NCBI GenBank assembly: GCA_964006375.1
Contig: OZ023267.1
Span: 16,813,471 to 16,877,470, forward strand
Length of the DNA stretch: 64,000 nucleotides
Reading direction: 5' to 3'
Source of the DNA: Tillus elongatus
Taxonomy: Eukaryota > Arthropoda > Insecta > Coleoptera > Cleridae
The stretch's first letter is position 1. Each line of letters begins with the position of its first letter. The translations under genes were made by a program, and so were the position numbers. Below are positions 12,676-24,189 of the stretch, piece after piece. The notes beneath the pieces were generated by a model, which did no database searches, was not told where the DNA came from, and saw only the letters and a list, made by a program, of their open reading frames with translations.

Positions 12676-12917
12676 TATATTCCACTATCGCCCTATATGA
12701 CCGCTTCCTATATACCAACACTTACTGTTAACTCGCTTTATACTCTATGATCACTTTCACACCACCGTATTCAATACTGAACTAACTTATTCTGCGCACC
12801 GCTCGTCAATTTATATGTCTATAGACATTCTAGACGTTCTACACTATTCTACACTACTCTACACATGTCACTTCTGGTCTATTCTAGAAATGTCATTGCA
12901 GAGTGTTCTCTGTGACA
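12676..12917 (-). repeat. 3' LTR of the Gypsy element, truncated
   Basis: It starts (minus strand) TGTCACAGAGAACACTCTGC after a purine tract (AAGAGAGGGGCAG, about 12919-12931). It aligns with the 5' LTR up to ATTCCACTATCGCC near 12680. The remaining part, about 140 bp, is missing. Confidence 0.7.
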
Positions 12918-12954
12918 CTGCCCCTCTCTTATATTCGATCGTCCCGGTCGAATT

Positions 12955-13225
12955 CTGACATTTCTTGGTATGGCGTAAGTCTGTGCATATGGACCACCTT
13001 CATCTTGCTCTTCGGGCTCCTCTGAATGCGAGAGACAACGTCATTGATCCTTTTGACCACCTTATAGGGACCTTTCGATAATTTCTGTAGTTAAGGTGAC
13101 CGTCCCTTGCGTCGTACTGGATTGTAGAACCACACACGATCTCCTTTCTTAAAACCAGCAAAATTAGCTCGCACGTCATAACAGGTCTTCATGTGGTCGC
13201 TTTCTACTCGAATATGCATTCGGAC
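12955..13225 (-). pseudogene. Gypsy integrase C-terminal (GPY/F) module
   Basis: The minus strand reads NFAGFKKGDRVWFYNPVRRK, then KLSKGPYKVVKRIND and MHRLTPYQEMSEFDRDDR. The GPY signature is the C-terminal integrase module of Gypsy elements. The catalytic core is gone. Confidence 0.7.
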
Positions 13226-13251
13226 AGCAGAGTAGATGGTTTTCCTTCTCG

Positions 13252-13680
13252 TCAATATGTCGGAGCTTTCTTCAAGTTCGTGTTTCTACTTGCACAAATA
13301 TTTCGACGGGACCGATTCATCCTGTCGACATCGGCTCTGTTCCAACAAATGTGCTTACTGACCTTTTTCTGGGTTGGCTTTACTTTTACATGGTCTTTAC
13401 ACCGTTCGTCTTGTACTCTGATAATTTCTTCTCCATTTGCTTCTGGCTGAGTAACTGGGTCGTCCCTTTTTCTCACAGCTCTATTCACTGGAATGGAACT
13501 TTCACGACAGACGTGGCTATTTTCCTCTATGGTGATTTTCCGCACTACCAGGTTACTGCCAGTCGACATTCTTATTTCTTCACCGCCGATAGTCAGGATT
13601 TTCGTGCCAAGATCAAGTTTAGCGCACTGACCTTGCAGTATGTCCAAGCCAATTATAATCAGGTCTGATATGGCGGCGAC
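13252..13680 (-). pseudogene. Gypsy post-protease segment joined to the pol deletion
   Basis: MDILQGQCAKLDLGTKILTI and the charged stretch that follows are typical of the spacer between protease and RT in Gypsy pol. No RT motifs follow. Instead the reading passes into the integrase C-terminal region at about 13250, which marks the internal deletion. Confidence 0.55.
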
Positions 13681-13701
13681 TATGGCTCTCTGATTTGCCT
13701 T

Positions 13702-13953
13702 CTATGGCCCAATTTGCAGCACGACGTCAGTTTCGCCAAATACCTGGATCCGATCACCACCGGCTGCATTTACTCTGTACACTCTGTCTAGCTCTCTTAC
13801 TCGCCATATTGGAACCATGTCGCGGCAAATAGTCGTCTTAGATGCGCCTGTGTCGACGACCATCTTAGTCTTATTACCGCTTACGTATCCGTCTACGACA
13901 AGAGCGCTTTCAGAATCGCTAACCTGAGAAATGGTTACCGGCCTTAGCTTCAC
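13702..13953 (-). pseudogene. Gypsy aspartic protease
   Basis: The 83-codon frame contains VVDTGASKTTI, the catalytic DTGA of retropepsins, about 33 residues from its first Met. It would mature Gag-Pol. The frame closes just before the conserved downstream glycine motif, and the reading continues in another frame (DLIIIGLDIL near 13640-13670), so a frameshift lies at about 13700. Confidence 0.75.
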
Positions 13954-14111
13954 TTTCTTCCTTACGCGTGAACTTAAAGCCCAACATTCGCCCCTTATAT
14001 GCCGCAGTTCCAGCAGTGCAAGGCATTTGCACGGTGAGCTTTTATTGGGTGTTCATGAGACGTCGGCCTTATTTGTTCTGTTATTTTCTCTAGTAGCTGC
14101 ATGATCTTGGA

Positions 14112-15253
14112 TTAATCTGTTTTATTTTCTTCTTGGACTTGGACACTGCGAACTTTCACATGACTTTCCGATGCTTGCTTTACCACTTCAATCCTCAAGG
14201 CATGTGCCAAAGCATGGTTCAAATTTTTGTGTCTCGCCATCCTCAGCGCCTGCTGCGTGTCGGTAGCTCTGATGGCGTCAATGAAGATTTGCACAGACAG
14301 CTGGTTTAAAAACTCCATCGGAGCTATAGGGTAGGCTAATCGCGTCAGTTTGACAACGTCGGCGTGGAGATGTTGGAGACTTTCGCCCGGTTTCTGACAA
14401 TGATTTTTCAACTGCAGCCAATACAGCTGTTGCAAATGTTGATCGCCAAACCTCATTTCTAATTGATGTATAGTGCTGTCAAAACTCAGCGGTTCTTCCC
14501 TGGGAATACCTTGCAGCACATCTAGAGGATCTCCTCTAAGAGCTACAATTAACGAAGTCGCTTTCTATCTATCGCCCCAACCATTTGCTGTAGCAGCGGC
14601 TTCGAACTGGAGTAGATAAATACCCCATGGGACTAAACCATCAAATGTGGGAACCTTCATTCTTATGTGGCTGTCTTGGAGTCTGATGTTGCCCTTGGCT
14701 AGGGTATCATACTTCTTTTCTAGTGATTGTATCTTCTGATGCACTTCCTCTTGTATACTCGTCAGCTTGTCATGTCCATCGTCGCTGATACCACTTACTC
14801 TGCTTTCTACTTGTTGAAAGATGTCGTCTTTTACCTGCTTCATACGTTCGTCGACACATAAAGTAATTTTCTCAATTCTGTTGGCCTGTTCTTATAGAAT
14901 TTTCTTTGTTTCTTCATATCTTTTTCACATTTCTTCTTTGTTTTTTGATCTCTTTTTCTCATTTCTTCTTTCGCTCCTTCGTCTCTTTTTCTTGCTTCTT
15001 CATCTCTTTTTCTGGCTTCTTCTCGTGCTAATTTAGCTTCGTCGTCCATTTTTCTCATTTCCTCTCTTGTCTCTTCGTCTCTTTTTCTCATTTCTTCTTT
15101 GGCTTCTTCGTCTCTTTTTCTGGCCTCTTCATCTCTTTTTCTCGTTTCTTCTTTGGCTTTTTCATCTCTTTTTCTGGCCTCTTCTTTCATTTCTTTAGTC
15201 AATTCCAATAGCTGGACGTCCATTTTGGCTGTTGCGCTACGTGTCTTAGGCAT
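14112..15253 (-). pseudogene. Gypsy gag, broken into three frames
   Basis: The N-terminal frame (15253 down to 14840) starts at an ATG (MPKTRSATAKMDVQL). It continues as a striking charged repeat of K/R-R-D-E-E-A type units, predicted to form a long coiled coil. After a frameshift, 14843-14565 continues with coiled coil and MKVPTFDGLVPWGIYLLQFE, the start of the capsid-like part. A second shift leads to 14519-14112, with FDSTIHQLEMRFGDQHLQQL. A CWNCG-type zinc-knuckle remnant lies just downstream near 14000. Gag would form the particle that packages RNA. The frameshifts preclude a full-length product. Confidence 0.7.
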
Positions 15254-15403
15254 AGATGTACTTAAAGCTGGTAAACAGTTTATTCTGTTTCAAGAAAACG
15301 GCCAGTTATGACTTACCGCTGACACTGATCTTCTAGAGATTCTAAAAATTGTCACGTTGTTCAACGAATATTCTGGAAAATATTTCTGCTAGCAGCTTGA
15401 AAA

Positions 15404-15420
15404 TCCCACTTCTGACACCA
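15404..15420 (-). promoter_or_regulatory. Gypsy primer binding site
   Basis: On the minus strand TGGTGTCAGAAGTGGGA lies two bases after the LTR end. It is a typical insect Gypsy-group tRNA primer site. Confidence 0.65.
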
Positions 15421-15422
15421 GT

Positions 15423-15806
15423 TGTTACGTTCTACGGGGTTCTGGATTTGTTTACTAACAAAAAACAGCTTTTCAAACTACTAATTTATTATTACCAACT
15501 ATGTTCCAACACCAGTGCCAACTAAAATATATCTCTTTTTTCTATTATTAAATGTCCATAGAACTATATTCCACTATCGCCTTCTATGATCGCTTCCTAT
15601 ATACCAACACTTACAGTTAACTCGCTTTATACTCTATGATCACTTTCACACCACCTTATTCAATACTGAACTAACTTATTCTGCTCACCGCTCGTTTATT
15701 TATATATATGTCTATAGACATTCTAGACGTTCTACACTATTCTACACTACTCCACACTTGTCACTTCTGGTCTATTCTAGAAATGTCATTCCAGAGTGTT
15801 TGCTGT

Positions 15807-15809
<3 letters not shown>
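15423..15809 (-). repeat. 5' LTR of the Gypsy element
   Basis: About 387 bp. It shares ATTCCACTATCGCC, CAACACTTAC(A/T)GTTAACTCG and ATAGACATTCTAGACGTTCT with the 3' LTR. The minus-strand end reads GTAACA. Its outer edge is joined to (TA)n. Confidence 0.75.

Positions 15810-15893
<84 letters not shown>
15810..15893. repeat. (TA)n microsatellite between two LTR ends
   Basis: Pure TA run separating the outer edge of the 5' LTR from another partial LTR end of the same family. Confidence 0.95.
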
Positions 15894-15897
<4 letters not shown>

Positions 15898-16010
15898 CGT
15901 TCTTCGGGGTTCTGGATTTATTGACACAGCTTTACTACTAATTTCTAATACCCAACTATTTTCCAAACATAAGCACTCCAACTAAATTATTCCTCTATTA
16001 CATAAGGTAC
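15894..16010 (-). repeat. Second partial Gypsy LTR end
   Basis: GTTACGTTCTTCGGGGTTCT and TACCCAACTATTTTCCAA correspond to the inner end of the 5' LTR (GTTACGTTCTACGGGGTTCT at 15424) with about 15-25% divergence. It is another, older LTR copy abutting the same (TA)n tract. Confidence 0.55.
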
Positions 16011-16379
16011 CGGCAACAGTGTTCATCACCTTAAGATCTAATGCTAGAGAAATTCAATTGTGGAAATAGCATATGCTGACATAACCTTATAATCTTTTGT
16101 TTTGTTATACTCTTCAAATGTGAACGGACGCTGTGTTCACATTATTTTTAGGCTAAATTCACTTGTATTTATATTTTAATTGAATAGGGATCGAGATACC
16201 AGTGTTCGCCATGTCAGAAATACTGTGGTACCAGTGGTCGTCAATACATAGCTTCAGATTTCGTCATAATCACTCTAGTGGAAAATATAATTAATTACAA
16301 AATCATGACAAACTATGTAGGTGTATACTTAGTAGCAAATATATACAGAAATATAAAAAAAGTCTTTTTTGGGTCTTTA
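16011..16379. other. Unassigned interval
   Basis: No gene or family match seen. Confidence 0.3.
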
Positions 16380-16645
16380 CATGAAACGCAGTTGCCAATT
16401 TTGACGTTTCAGATCGCGACTTTGGGGAAAACCCCAAATTTGTTTTCCTTAAATGTCATAACTTTTTGTCCTTAAACTTACAAACCTAAATTTTGGTACA
16501 TGGTTCACTTTATAATACATATAAAATTAAAACTGACCCCGGGTATGTGTTCAGTGGACCTGATTAGCGACATTTGAAAAAATAAATTATAAGTCTAGAT
16601 CTCCTGATTAGGGATTTTTTAAAGAAAATTCACTAAAAGATTGCA
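16380..16645 (+). mobile_element. TA-core element without its (TA)n tract
   Basis: Left-arm blocks (TGACGTTTCAGATCGCGACT, GGGGAAAACCCCAAATTTG, CCTAAATTTTGGTAC) pass directly into right-arm blocks (ACATATAAAATTAAAACTGA, CCCGGGTATGTGTTCAGTGG) and the end hairpin AAAGAAAATTCACTAAAA. The (TA)n and its immediate left flank are deleted. Confidence 0.65.
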
Positions 16646-16683
16646 GAACTAAACTGCCAACAACTGATAGATATTTTAATTAA

Positions 16684-16905
16684 GCAATATGAATGTCTGC
16701 ACGTTCAGTACTTTAGCAGTGCAAAAATCCGTCGGTCTAGGGTACTGTATAATTTTAGGCATGCTAGACATCACTTCCATTCTTTCAGAAAGGCGTGGTT
16801 CAGAAAAACTTCCAGGGTAGCGTGGTGAAACTGCTCCCTATAGTCTCTCTTTCTCCTGTAGTCATGGAAATTGACGCCAACGTTTCAGATACAAAATACA
16901 ATAAG
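16684..16905 (+). mobile_element. tRNA-derived SINE, copy D (headless, degenerate)
   Basis: Matches to the SINE body include AATATGAATGTCTGCACGTT, AAAATCCGTCGGTCTAGGG and AGGGTAGCGTGGTGAAACTG. The head is missing and divergence is high. Confidence 0.55.
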
Positions 16906-17945
16906 ATAGAAACCTGAGGAGGAGGTTTTACATGTTTTACGTAAGAAATGTGTAATATATTGGAAGGAAAGCTTGGCTTCAAATAAGCATGACCTAATGA
17001 GACTATAAGCTTCTGAAGTCTAGACATGGCAAAAAATACAGATAAAACGCTAAATGTGGCAGGAGGAGAAAGACATTTCCGAAAACATTTAGGAGACAGG
17101 CTAATTTCTGAGGCATAATAACTTTCTTACAACAATATTTAAAAAGTAGATACTTGTAAAAGCAAAACGTGCACACCCAAAGGAAAATCTCTGGAAAATA
17201 CTACACATTTAATAAGGTAGTGAGGAAATGAGAGACACTGCAGAATACCAGTGAATTTGGTTGCGACGAGGAGATGACATCGCCTTTACATTGTGATAGG
17301 GATGCTACACTTGTTATTTAAAAAACAAATTTTATAATCTATTAAGGTATTGCATAAAATCCATACATATGTCGTAGGTTCCCTCAGAAAATAATGCTAA
17401 TCTGATATGTTTTCTAAAATTAGATTTATATTATTATGCGTTTGGTAAGTATTGAGAGACCCTGGTAAGCCCTTTTTCTTTCGCTATTTGCTGGATTTCA
17501 AACGTCTGCCTGCCTACGTCTCATATGCTTTTAGAATCCGACACATAGGGAATAGATTTAGTCTGGACTATCTCGATTTTATTAGGCCTTATTGACGTAA
17601 GCAACAGGGACCTGTGTTTTCTTCAGGTGGCTGGATGAACTTTGAATTTTCCTTAAGATGCCGGAATGCCCGAGTCCTTTAGTTGTCTATTCTGGCACGA
17701 AACGGTAATTCAATTTGTGAGTCCAGTACGTTAGATGGATTGGAAAGACAACATTGTCCGACTCGAGGCACTCTTTGATCCTCTCTTTTCCAATGCACCG
17801 AGTGTTGTTTTATGTAGGGTGCTAAATTAAATTTGTGCTGCGTCTTAAACTTAACTTTCTGTGTGATCTGACTTCTATTAAACCTCAAGGATATTTGCGG
17901 CGACGATACGTGTTACAGAAAGGCCTTTTAAAATTATTTGCCTGG
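16906..17945. other. Unassigned interval
   Basis: No gene recognised. All frames are short. A small hairpin (CGTGATTTT with AAAATCAC) lies at about 17948-17970, next to the following (TA)n. Confidence 0.35.
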
Positions 17946-17976
17946 TGCGTGATTTTTTTTATAAAATCACACGTTA

Positions 17977-17978
<2 letters not shown>

Positions 17979-18057
<79 letters not shown>
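17979..18057. repeat. (TA)n microsatellite
   Basis: Pure TA run. Its right edge passes directly into an ITm transposase C-terminal fragment. Confidence 0.95.
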
Positions 18058-18060
<3 letters not shown>

Positions 18061-18189
18061 TCGATCCACCACAAAATATCAATGATATACGAAACAGAAT
18101 CACGGGAGCTATAAATCATATTAACCAAAACACCCTCACCAGAGTTTTCAGGCTTGTTTCAAAAAGGTGTATAAAGTGCATTGAACAAA

Positions 18190-18190
<1 letters not shown>
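18058..18190 (+). pseudogene. ITm-type transposase, C-terminal scrap
   Basis: The frame reads [20 protein letters not shown], then HINQNTLTRVFRLVSKRCIK. This matches the usual C-terminal pattern of this insect ITm family (a PP-x-DL-x-x-LR-x-RI helix, then T-x-x-x-L-x-RVW, then a Cys/Ile-rich end). The catalytic domain is absent. The left edge is (TA)n and the right edge is the start of a TA-core element at about 18190. Confidence 0.5.
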
Positions 18191-18775
<585 letters not shown>

Positions 18776-19425
18776 CTATTTACAAATGAACTTTAATAAG
18801 ATATTATGCTGTGACAATACCTCTCTCAAGCACCCTAAAATATAATCAAAATGTGCACAGTTATATATGTTTTATTTCTTTTTCCCTTGTCTTAATACAC
18901 TACATATTTTATGACAATCGATTTAATTTACTTATTTGATTTCTTAAATAGTCGGTTAATAGTGACTTGGAATGAAGTAGACACCACATCTTCAAACATA
19001 TTAAGAGAATATGAGTAAATCAACAGCAACTGGGAATGAATTCGGTCAGTCGCCCAGCCACGTGGTTAAAAAACACTGTTTGTATGAGTGGTTACAACTC
19101 TACCTCTAAATAAAAGGACTGTAACAGCGGCAGAAGCAGAAGTCAATGGAAGGTGTGTGTATTCGGAAAGAAACTATTGACTGTTAATAACAACAATTGA
19201 CTAAAAATGCTGCGAGTTGTAAGGCAAAAATAATTATACTACAGAGGTGATAAATGATAATAAATTACAATAGGGTTATATATAATCGTAAATGCTTCCA
19301 ATGATTAACAATCAGTGAATTCAGTATTATTGACATTTCTCGGAAACTTACAAATGAATTTCATGAGTCAATAAGAAAAGCATTGACTAACCAACAGCAA
19401 CCACATACTTATGATTTAAACATAA
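18776..19425. other. Unassigned interval
   Basis: No gene or family match seen. Confidence 0.3.
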
Positions 19426-19958
<533 letters not shown>

Positions 19959-20350
19959 CCATATTGAACAATTTTCTATTTAGTGTATTTTTAAGTTTAT
20001 ATTTTATTATTTGTTGACTTACGTTTCTAATTGTGTTGTTTTGTGGATTTTAAGTTTCTATTTTTTATTGCCAGGTTTCACATAATATTACCTAGCATTA
20101 TTACCTAATCAAGTATTGTAAATTAAATCACAATATTTTTTATCGTGAATCATTACGGAAAATTATATATAAACAGTAGAAGTCTGTTGTTAGACTCCAT
20201 GACCTACTGCTTTTTTAACACTTTTTTTGTCATTTGTTTTCTGGTATTGGATTTCATAGTCTACTATCCTCCAAACGGTTTTTCTCAAATTTTCAGTGCA
20301 ATTACAAGATTTCTCAAGCATGTTGTTGTTGTTTCACTGGCTAGCACATG
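19959..20350. other. Unassigned AT-rich interval
   Basis: No gene seen. Confidence 0.3.
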
Positions 20351-20351
20351 A

Positions 20352-20612
20352 GTAAAAAGTCCAATATGGCTGCTATACTAAAAACAAAACGTTGATACAT
20401 GTAGCTCAAAAACAAATGACAATCCAAACTTGAGGATATCACAAAAAGATTACTCTGTAAAAAGCATATTGTACATCATTGGAAAGCTATTGCATAAGCA
20501 AAAAATCCAATATGGCTCCCATTATAAAAACAAAACGTTCATACCTGTAGCTCAAAAACAAATGACAATCCAAAGTTGAGGATAGCACAAAAAGATTACT
20601 CTGTAAAAAGTG
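20352..20612. repeat. Tandem repeat, period 146 bp, about 1.8 units
   Basis: CCAATATGGC at 20361 recurs at 20507. Each is followed by AAAACAAAACGTT, GTAGCTCAAAAACAAATGAC and AAAAGATTACTCTGTAAAAA with few differences. Confidence 0.8.
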
Positions 20613-20667
20613 TCGTGATAATGTGCAAGTCTTAGACAAGTCACATCAACACCTACTTAGATATTGG

Positions 20668-20725
20668 AGAAAAAGTTCGGAGCGCAGCAAGTGCGTTATG
20701 GTAGTGAATTTTCATAAATATATAT
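20668..20725 (+). mobile_element. Isolated left end of a TA-core element
   Basis: TCGGAGCGCAGCAAGTGCGT followed by TATGGTAGTGAATTTTCATA. The rest is replaced by short TA-rich sequence and a PLE. Confidence 0.6.
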
Positions 20726-20742
20726 AATATAATATATCTTTA

Positions 20743-22411
20743 TTGTTTGAAAATGTAATATATAATAATCATTGTTTATATTGTAAGAGACTCTTTTCAC
20801 TTTCAGATTTTATAAAGGATGTTACAATTCCAGATAATTATGTAATTGCTAGTCTTGATATCGTTTCACTTTTTACTAACATACCATTTCAACTCTTTAA
20901 AGATAGCATTGAGAAAATATGGGTTTTTATTTCTCTAGAAACATCCATTCCAAAAAATACATTTTTTGAAATAGTTGATTTTATTTTTGACTCAAGCTAT
21001 TTTGTTTTTAAAACACATATTATAAACAAATTTTTGAAACTCCAATGGGTGCTTGTATCTCTCCAATTATTGCACAATATGTTATAGATGATTTGCTTAA
21101 AACATGTATACCAAAATTAAATTTCAATATTCCTTCTTTAAAAAAATATGTTGATGATATTATTTGTAGTATTCCTCTAAATTCAACACACATTTTAGAG
21201 GTTTTTAATTCTTACAACCAATTTATTAAATTTACATTAGAAGAGGAAACAGATAACAGTGTACCATTCCTAGATACAAAATTAATTAGAACAAACGATA
21301 ACAACATAATTTTAGATTGGTATATAAAACCAACTAATTCTCAAAGATATATTAATTTTCATTCAGATCATTTATTTAAAACTAAAATTAACATTTTACT
21401 AGGTTTAAAAAATAGAATATTAAAGATATGCCATCCTTCTTTCCACGAAAAAATTTAAGAAAAGTTTTTAATATTTTTGTTAACAACTCTTATCCTCCCA
21501 AACTACTTAATAAACTTTTATACAATTGTTCAAACAATCACCATTACAATACAAGACAATCTCTACAAACAGTATCAAATTTATCTGACAGACATAACAC
21601 CCATATAATTTCGAGTTCGGAAACATCAACTTTTTTACATATCAATCCCATACATTAAAAGTATTTCCAATGGGTTAAAGGTTATATTTAAAGATTAAAC
21701 CAATTTTAAAATAACGTTTCGATATTTAAAAACAATTAATAACATATTTATTAAACTCAAAAGTAAGGATGAAATTTCCAAAGTGTCTGGAGTGGTATAT
21801 TGTATTCCATGTAATAATTGTAGTTTATGATACATTGGCCAAACAAGCAGAGTCCTTAAAGATAGATTAACATAGCACAAAAGTGACATACGTTTACAAA
21901 AAAGAACTTGCGCTCTGTCAGAACATAATCTCGACACTGGCCATAATATAAATTTTAGTAATGTTTCTATTTTACACTGTGAAACCTTAAGTAATAAAAG
22001 AATGTGTTTAGAAGAATTTGAAGATACTTTTAACGAAAATTTAATAAACTTTAAGAAAGATAATAATTTTAGAGATCACTACCCCTATTTATATTTCCTA
22101 GACAAAAACAAAAAACAAATTCAATTAGACAATAGTTAGCTTTATATGTCAGTTTGGCACTTTTCGACTTCACTCAAATTCATAAAAAGGTTTTCTTTTC
22201 ATGTTTGTTATTGCGTAATTATTTTAGTAGAACTCACGTTATATGTAAGTATTTTGAAATTTTATATTTTTCCCAAGTAAATTCTAAACTTCTTTCTTTC
22301 CATGTTGTAGCCTTGAAAAAGGAATAAATTTCTCCGAAAGATCGGCCTATAATTTTATTCTACAACTGACGGCTTTCCCACAATTTTTTGATAAATAACA
22401 CTATTACCGTC

Positions 22412-22417
<6 letters not shown>
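20743..22417 (+). pseudogene. Penelope-like element: RT plus GIY-YIG, decayed
   Basis: Reverse transcriptase motifs are visible in successive frames. Motif A is ASLDIVSLFTNIPF (about 20850-20890). The motif B region is MGACISPIIAQYVIDDLL (from 21045). Motif C is KKYVDDIIC (about 21145-21170), followed by VPFLDTKL and WYIKPTNSQRYINFHSDH. After further breaks, GVVYCIPCNNC and YIGQTSRVLKDRL mark the GIY-YIG domain near 21790-21880, which contains in-frame TGA and TAG. The reading ends at a TAG near 22138. At least three frameshifts and two stops mean no activity. The 3' region carries a degenerate hammerhead-like element and ends at (TA)n. Confidence 0.85.
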
Positions 22418-22487
<70 letters not shown>

Positions 22488-22629
22488 TTAAATTTTTGTG
22501 ACGGTAATAGTGTTATTTATCAAAAAATTGTGGGAAAGCTGTCAGTTGTAGAATAAAACTCTTTATTATAGGCCGAGCTTTCGAAAAAATTTATTCCTTT
22601 CTCAAGGCTACAACATGGAAAGAACAAAG
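22284..22629. repeat. Inverted PLE 3' ends flanking a (TA)n tract
   Basis: The left arm (about 22284-22415) and right arm (about 22497-22629) are inverted copies. CTATTACCGTCAC appears on the left and GTGACGGTAATAG on the right. CATGTTGTAGCCTTGA on the left matches TCAAGGCTACAACATG on the right. The (TA)n tract at 22416-22484 separates them. The arms differ at about one base in ten, so this is not a perfect recent inversion. Confidence 0.8.
22307..22345 (+). ncRNA. Degenerate hammerhead-like motif at a PLE 3' end
   Basis: CTTGAAAAAGGAATAAATTT then CTCCGAAAGATCGGCC resembles the PLE terminal pattern (core, a stem II of GGA(A)/(T)TCC type, GAAA). The core is diverged from CUGANGA, and I doubt catalysis. 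An inverted copy lies at about 22577-22612. Confidence 0.35.
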
Positions 22630-22645
22630 TTTACAATTACAATTA

Positions 22646-22653
<8 letters not shown>

Positions 22654-22718
<65 letters not shown>
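22654..22718. repeat. (TA)n microsatellite
   Basis: Second TA run just outside the inverted PLE end. Confidence 0.95.
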
Positions 22719-22723
<5 letters not shown>

Positions 22724-23690
22724 AACAAACAGTAATATGCAAATTATCCTTTACTAGCGTATACTCTCTGTGAACTTCTATAAAGTTTATATTATATAAA
22801 GATCAAAGTAATGGCTAGAGCTCTGTTAGCTGGAATGCTTTTACCATCTCCAACCATCAAGTCAAATTATTTCTGGAAAATACCTAACTATCCTATAAAA
22901 TTCTTCTATGAAGGCAAATAGTTAACATTGTATTATATTTTGTGTGGCGACAGAAGTTGGAATAACAAAGGTATTTGCCTATTTGTGGTTATGCCGGAAT
23001 TTACACTAGTTTAAATTTAACGTTTGTATTTATCTAAGCTATTTTATTGTTCAATATTATAAAAGAAAATAATAAACTGGTATGACTAGGTTGGCCAATA
23101 ATAGTGACAACATTTCTTTTGTGAGGTATCGTAATGATGCATTGACTATAGAGTGAGCTATCGTAGTGATGCATTGACTATAGAGGGTGTTTCATCAATT
23201 AGTAAAGAAAACTTAGCAGGCGATTCCGTGAAAAACTTGAAAAGGGGGGGAGGTAATAAAACTATTTTGATTAAAGCGTTTCCTGAAAAGTTGCGGCACT
23301 TTAGAACGGGAGAGAGACTAAATAATAAATTTATAGTAAATTAAAATTTTATGTTAAATTTCTTTTAAATTTACATTTTTAAATTTAGACTGAATAAAAA
23401 TTTTTTAGTGAACAATTTCTTTATTTTCAAATTTCTTGAATTTTTGTGTGTACATAATAATACAATTTCCCTTAAGTAAAGACAGTTACAACAACAAAAA
23501 ATGGATTCAATTCGAAATTAAGCTCAATATATTAAATAATGTAATTGACAATTTGCATGGATTTCTATTAAATAAATTTAATATTTACGTAATAATTTTT
23601 CATACATAGAACATTATTACATGCATAAAATAACCCAAAAATAAGGGTAGTAGACAGAAAAAGACTTTTTAAATCAAAAAATTTTGAGTT
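22719..23690. other. Unassigned interval with a small tandem duplication
   Basis: No gene recognised. GATGCATTGACTATAGAG occurs twice (near 23135 and 23170) in a roughly 35-bp tandem duplication. The following AGAGGGTGTTTCATCAATTA resembles the outer end of an insect DNA transposon. Confidence 0.4.
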
Positions 23691-23851
23691 TATATCATGT
23701 GGCGGCGAGCGTTCTGCTATTGGTCGTGACGTAGTTAGACGGTCAATAAATATCGTGTTTACGTATAATCGCTTGTTCCTCAACACCTTGGTGAATTTTA
23801 TTCTTCAATTGTTTTTTTTTTTGGTTAAATAGTGTAAAGTGTGGGGAATAA

Positions 23852-24000
23852 AATGGGAGACATAGGTTTTCAAGTGGCGCAATCAGATCATTTGCCAAGA
23901 ATTGGCTGATTTATTATGACATCATTCTTTGGTAAAAATCCATACTTCATAGGTGCTAAAATAAAAGGCTAAAAAGCAGCAAGGTATGTGTAAATAAGTC
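23852..24000 (+). pseudogene. Possible first exon of a YqaJ/SWIM-type insect transposon-associated protein
   Basis: From ATG at 23852 the frame reads MGDIGFQVAQSDHLPRIG, stop, FIMTSFFGKNPYFIGAKIKG, stop, KAAR. A consensus-like 5' splice site GTATGTGT follows immediately. The LPRI-x-x-F-I-x-x-F-x-x-N-P-x-F-x-x-A-x-I-x-G-x-KAAR pattern recalls N-termini of a large insect family with SWIM zinc-finger and YqaJ-like nuclease domains. That identification is from memory of the pattern and is tentative. Two in-frame stops make it a relic. No downstream exons were found. Confidence 0.35.
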
Positions 24001-24189
24001 AATGCTAGTTGAGCACATATTCAGTCAACTTTTTTCACGCCCACCCCATACATCAAGGGGCCGGTGAAGTCCCAACGCACGTTTCCGGTTCTGGTATATG
24101 AGTCACTTTCCCTTATAAGCAAAAATGATGATGGCTCCTCCTTGTACAAAATATTCCGGAGGTAAAATACCCCTCCATTCGGATCTCAA

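Larger units (their letters stand above)
12676..15809 (-). mobile_element. Gypsy-type LTR retrotransposon, internally deleted
   Basis: In minus-strand order: 5' LTR, a primer binding site with TGG and following bases, gag, protease, a short post-protease segment, the integrase C-terminus, a purine tract, then a truncated 3' LTR. The reverse transcriptase, RNase H and integrase core are missing, so it cannot move on its own. The same deletion junction appears in the fragment at 39.1-39.8 kb, which suggests the short form spread. Frameshifts break gag. Confidence 0.8.

Noticed and set aside
14821..15036. Hydrophobic plus-strand frame (FFLLL repeats)
   Set aside because: Antisense of the charged coiled-coil repeat in Gypsy gag.
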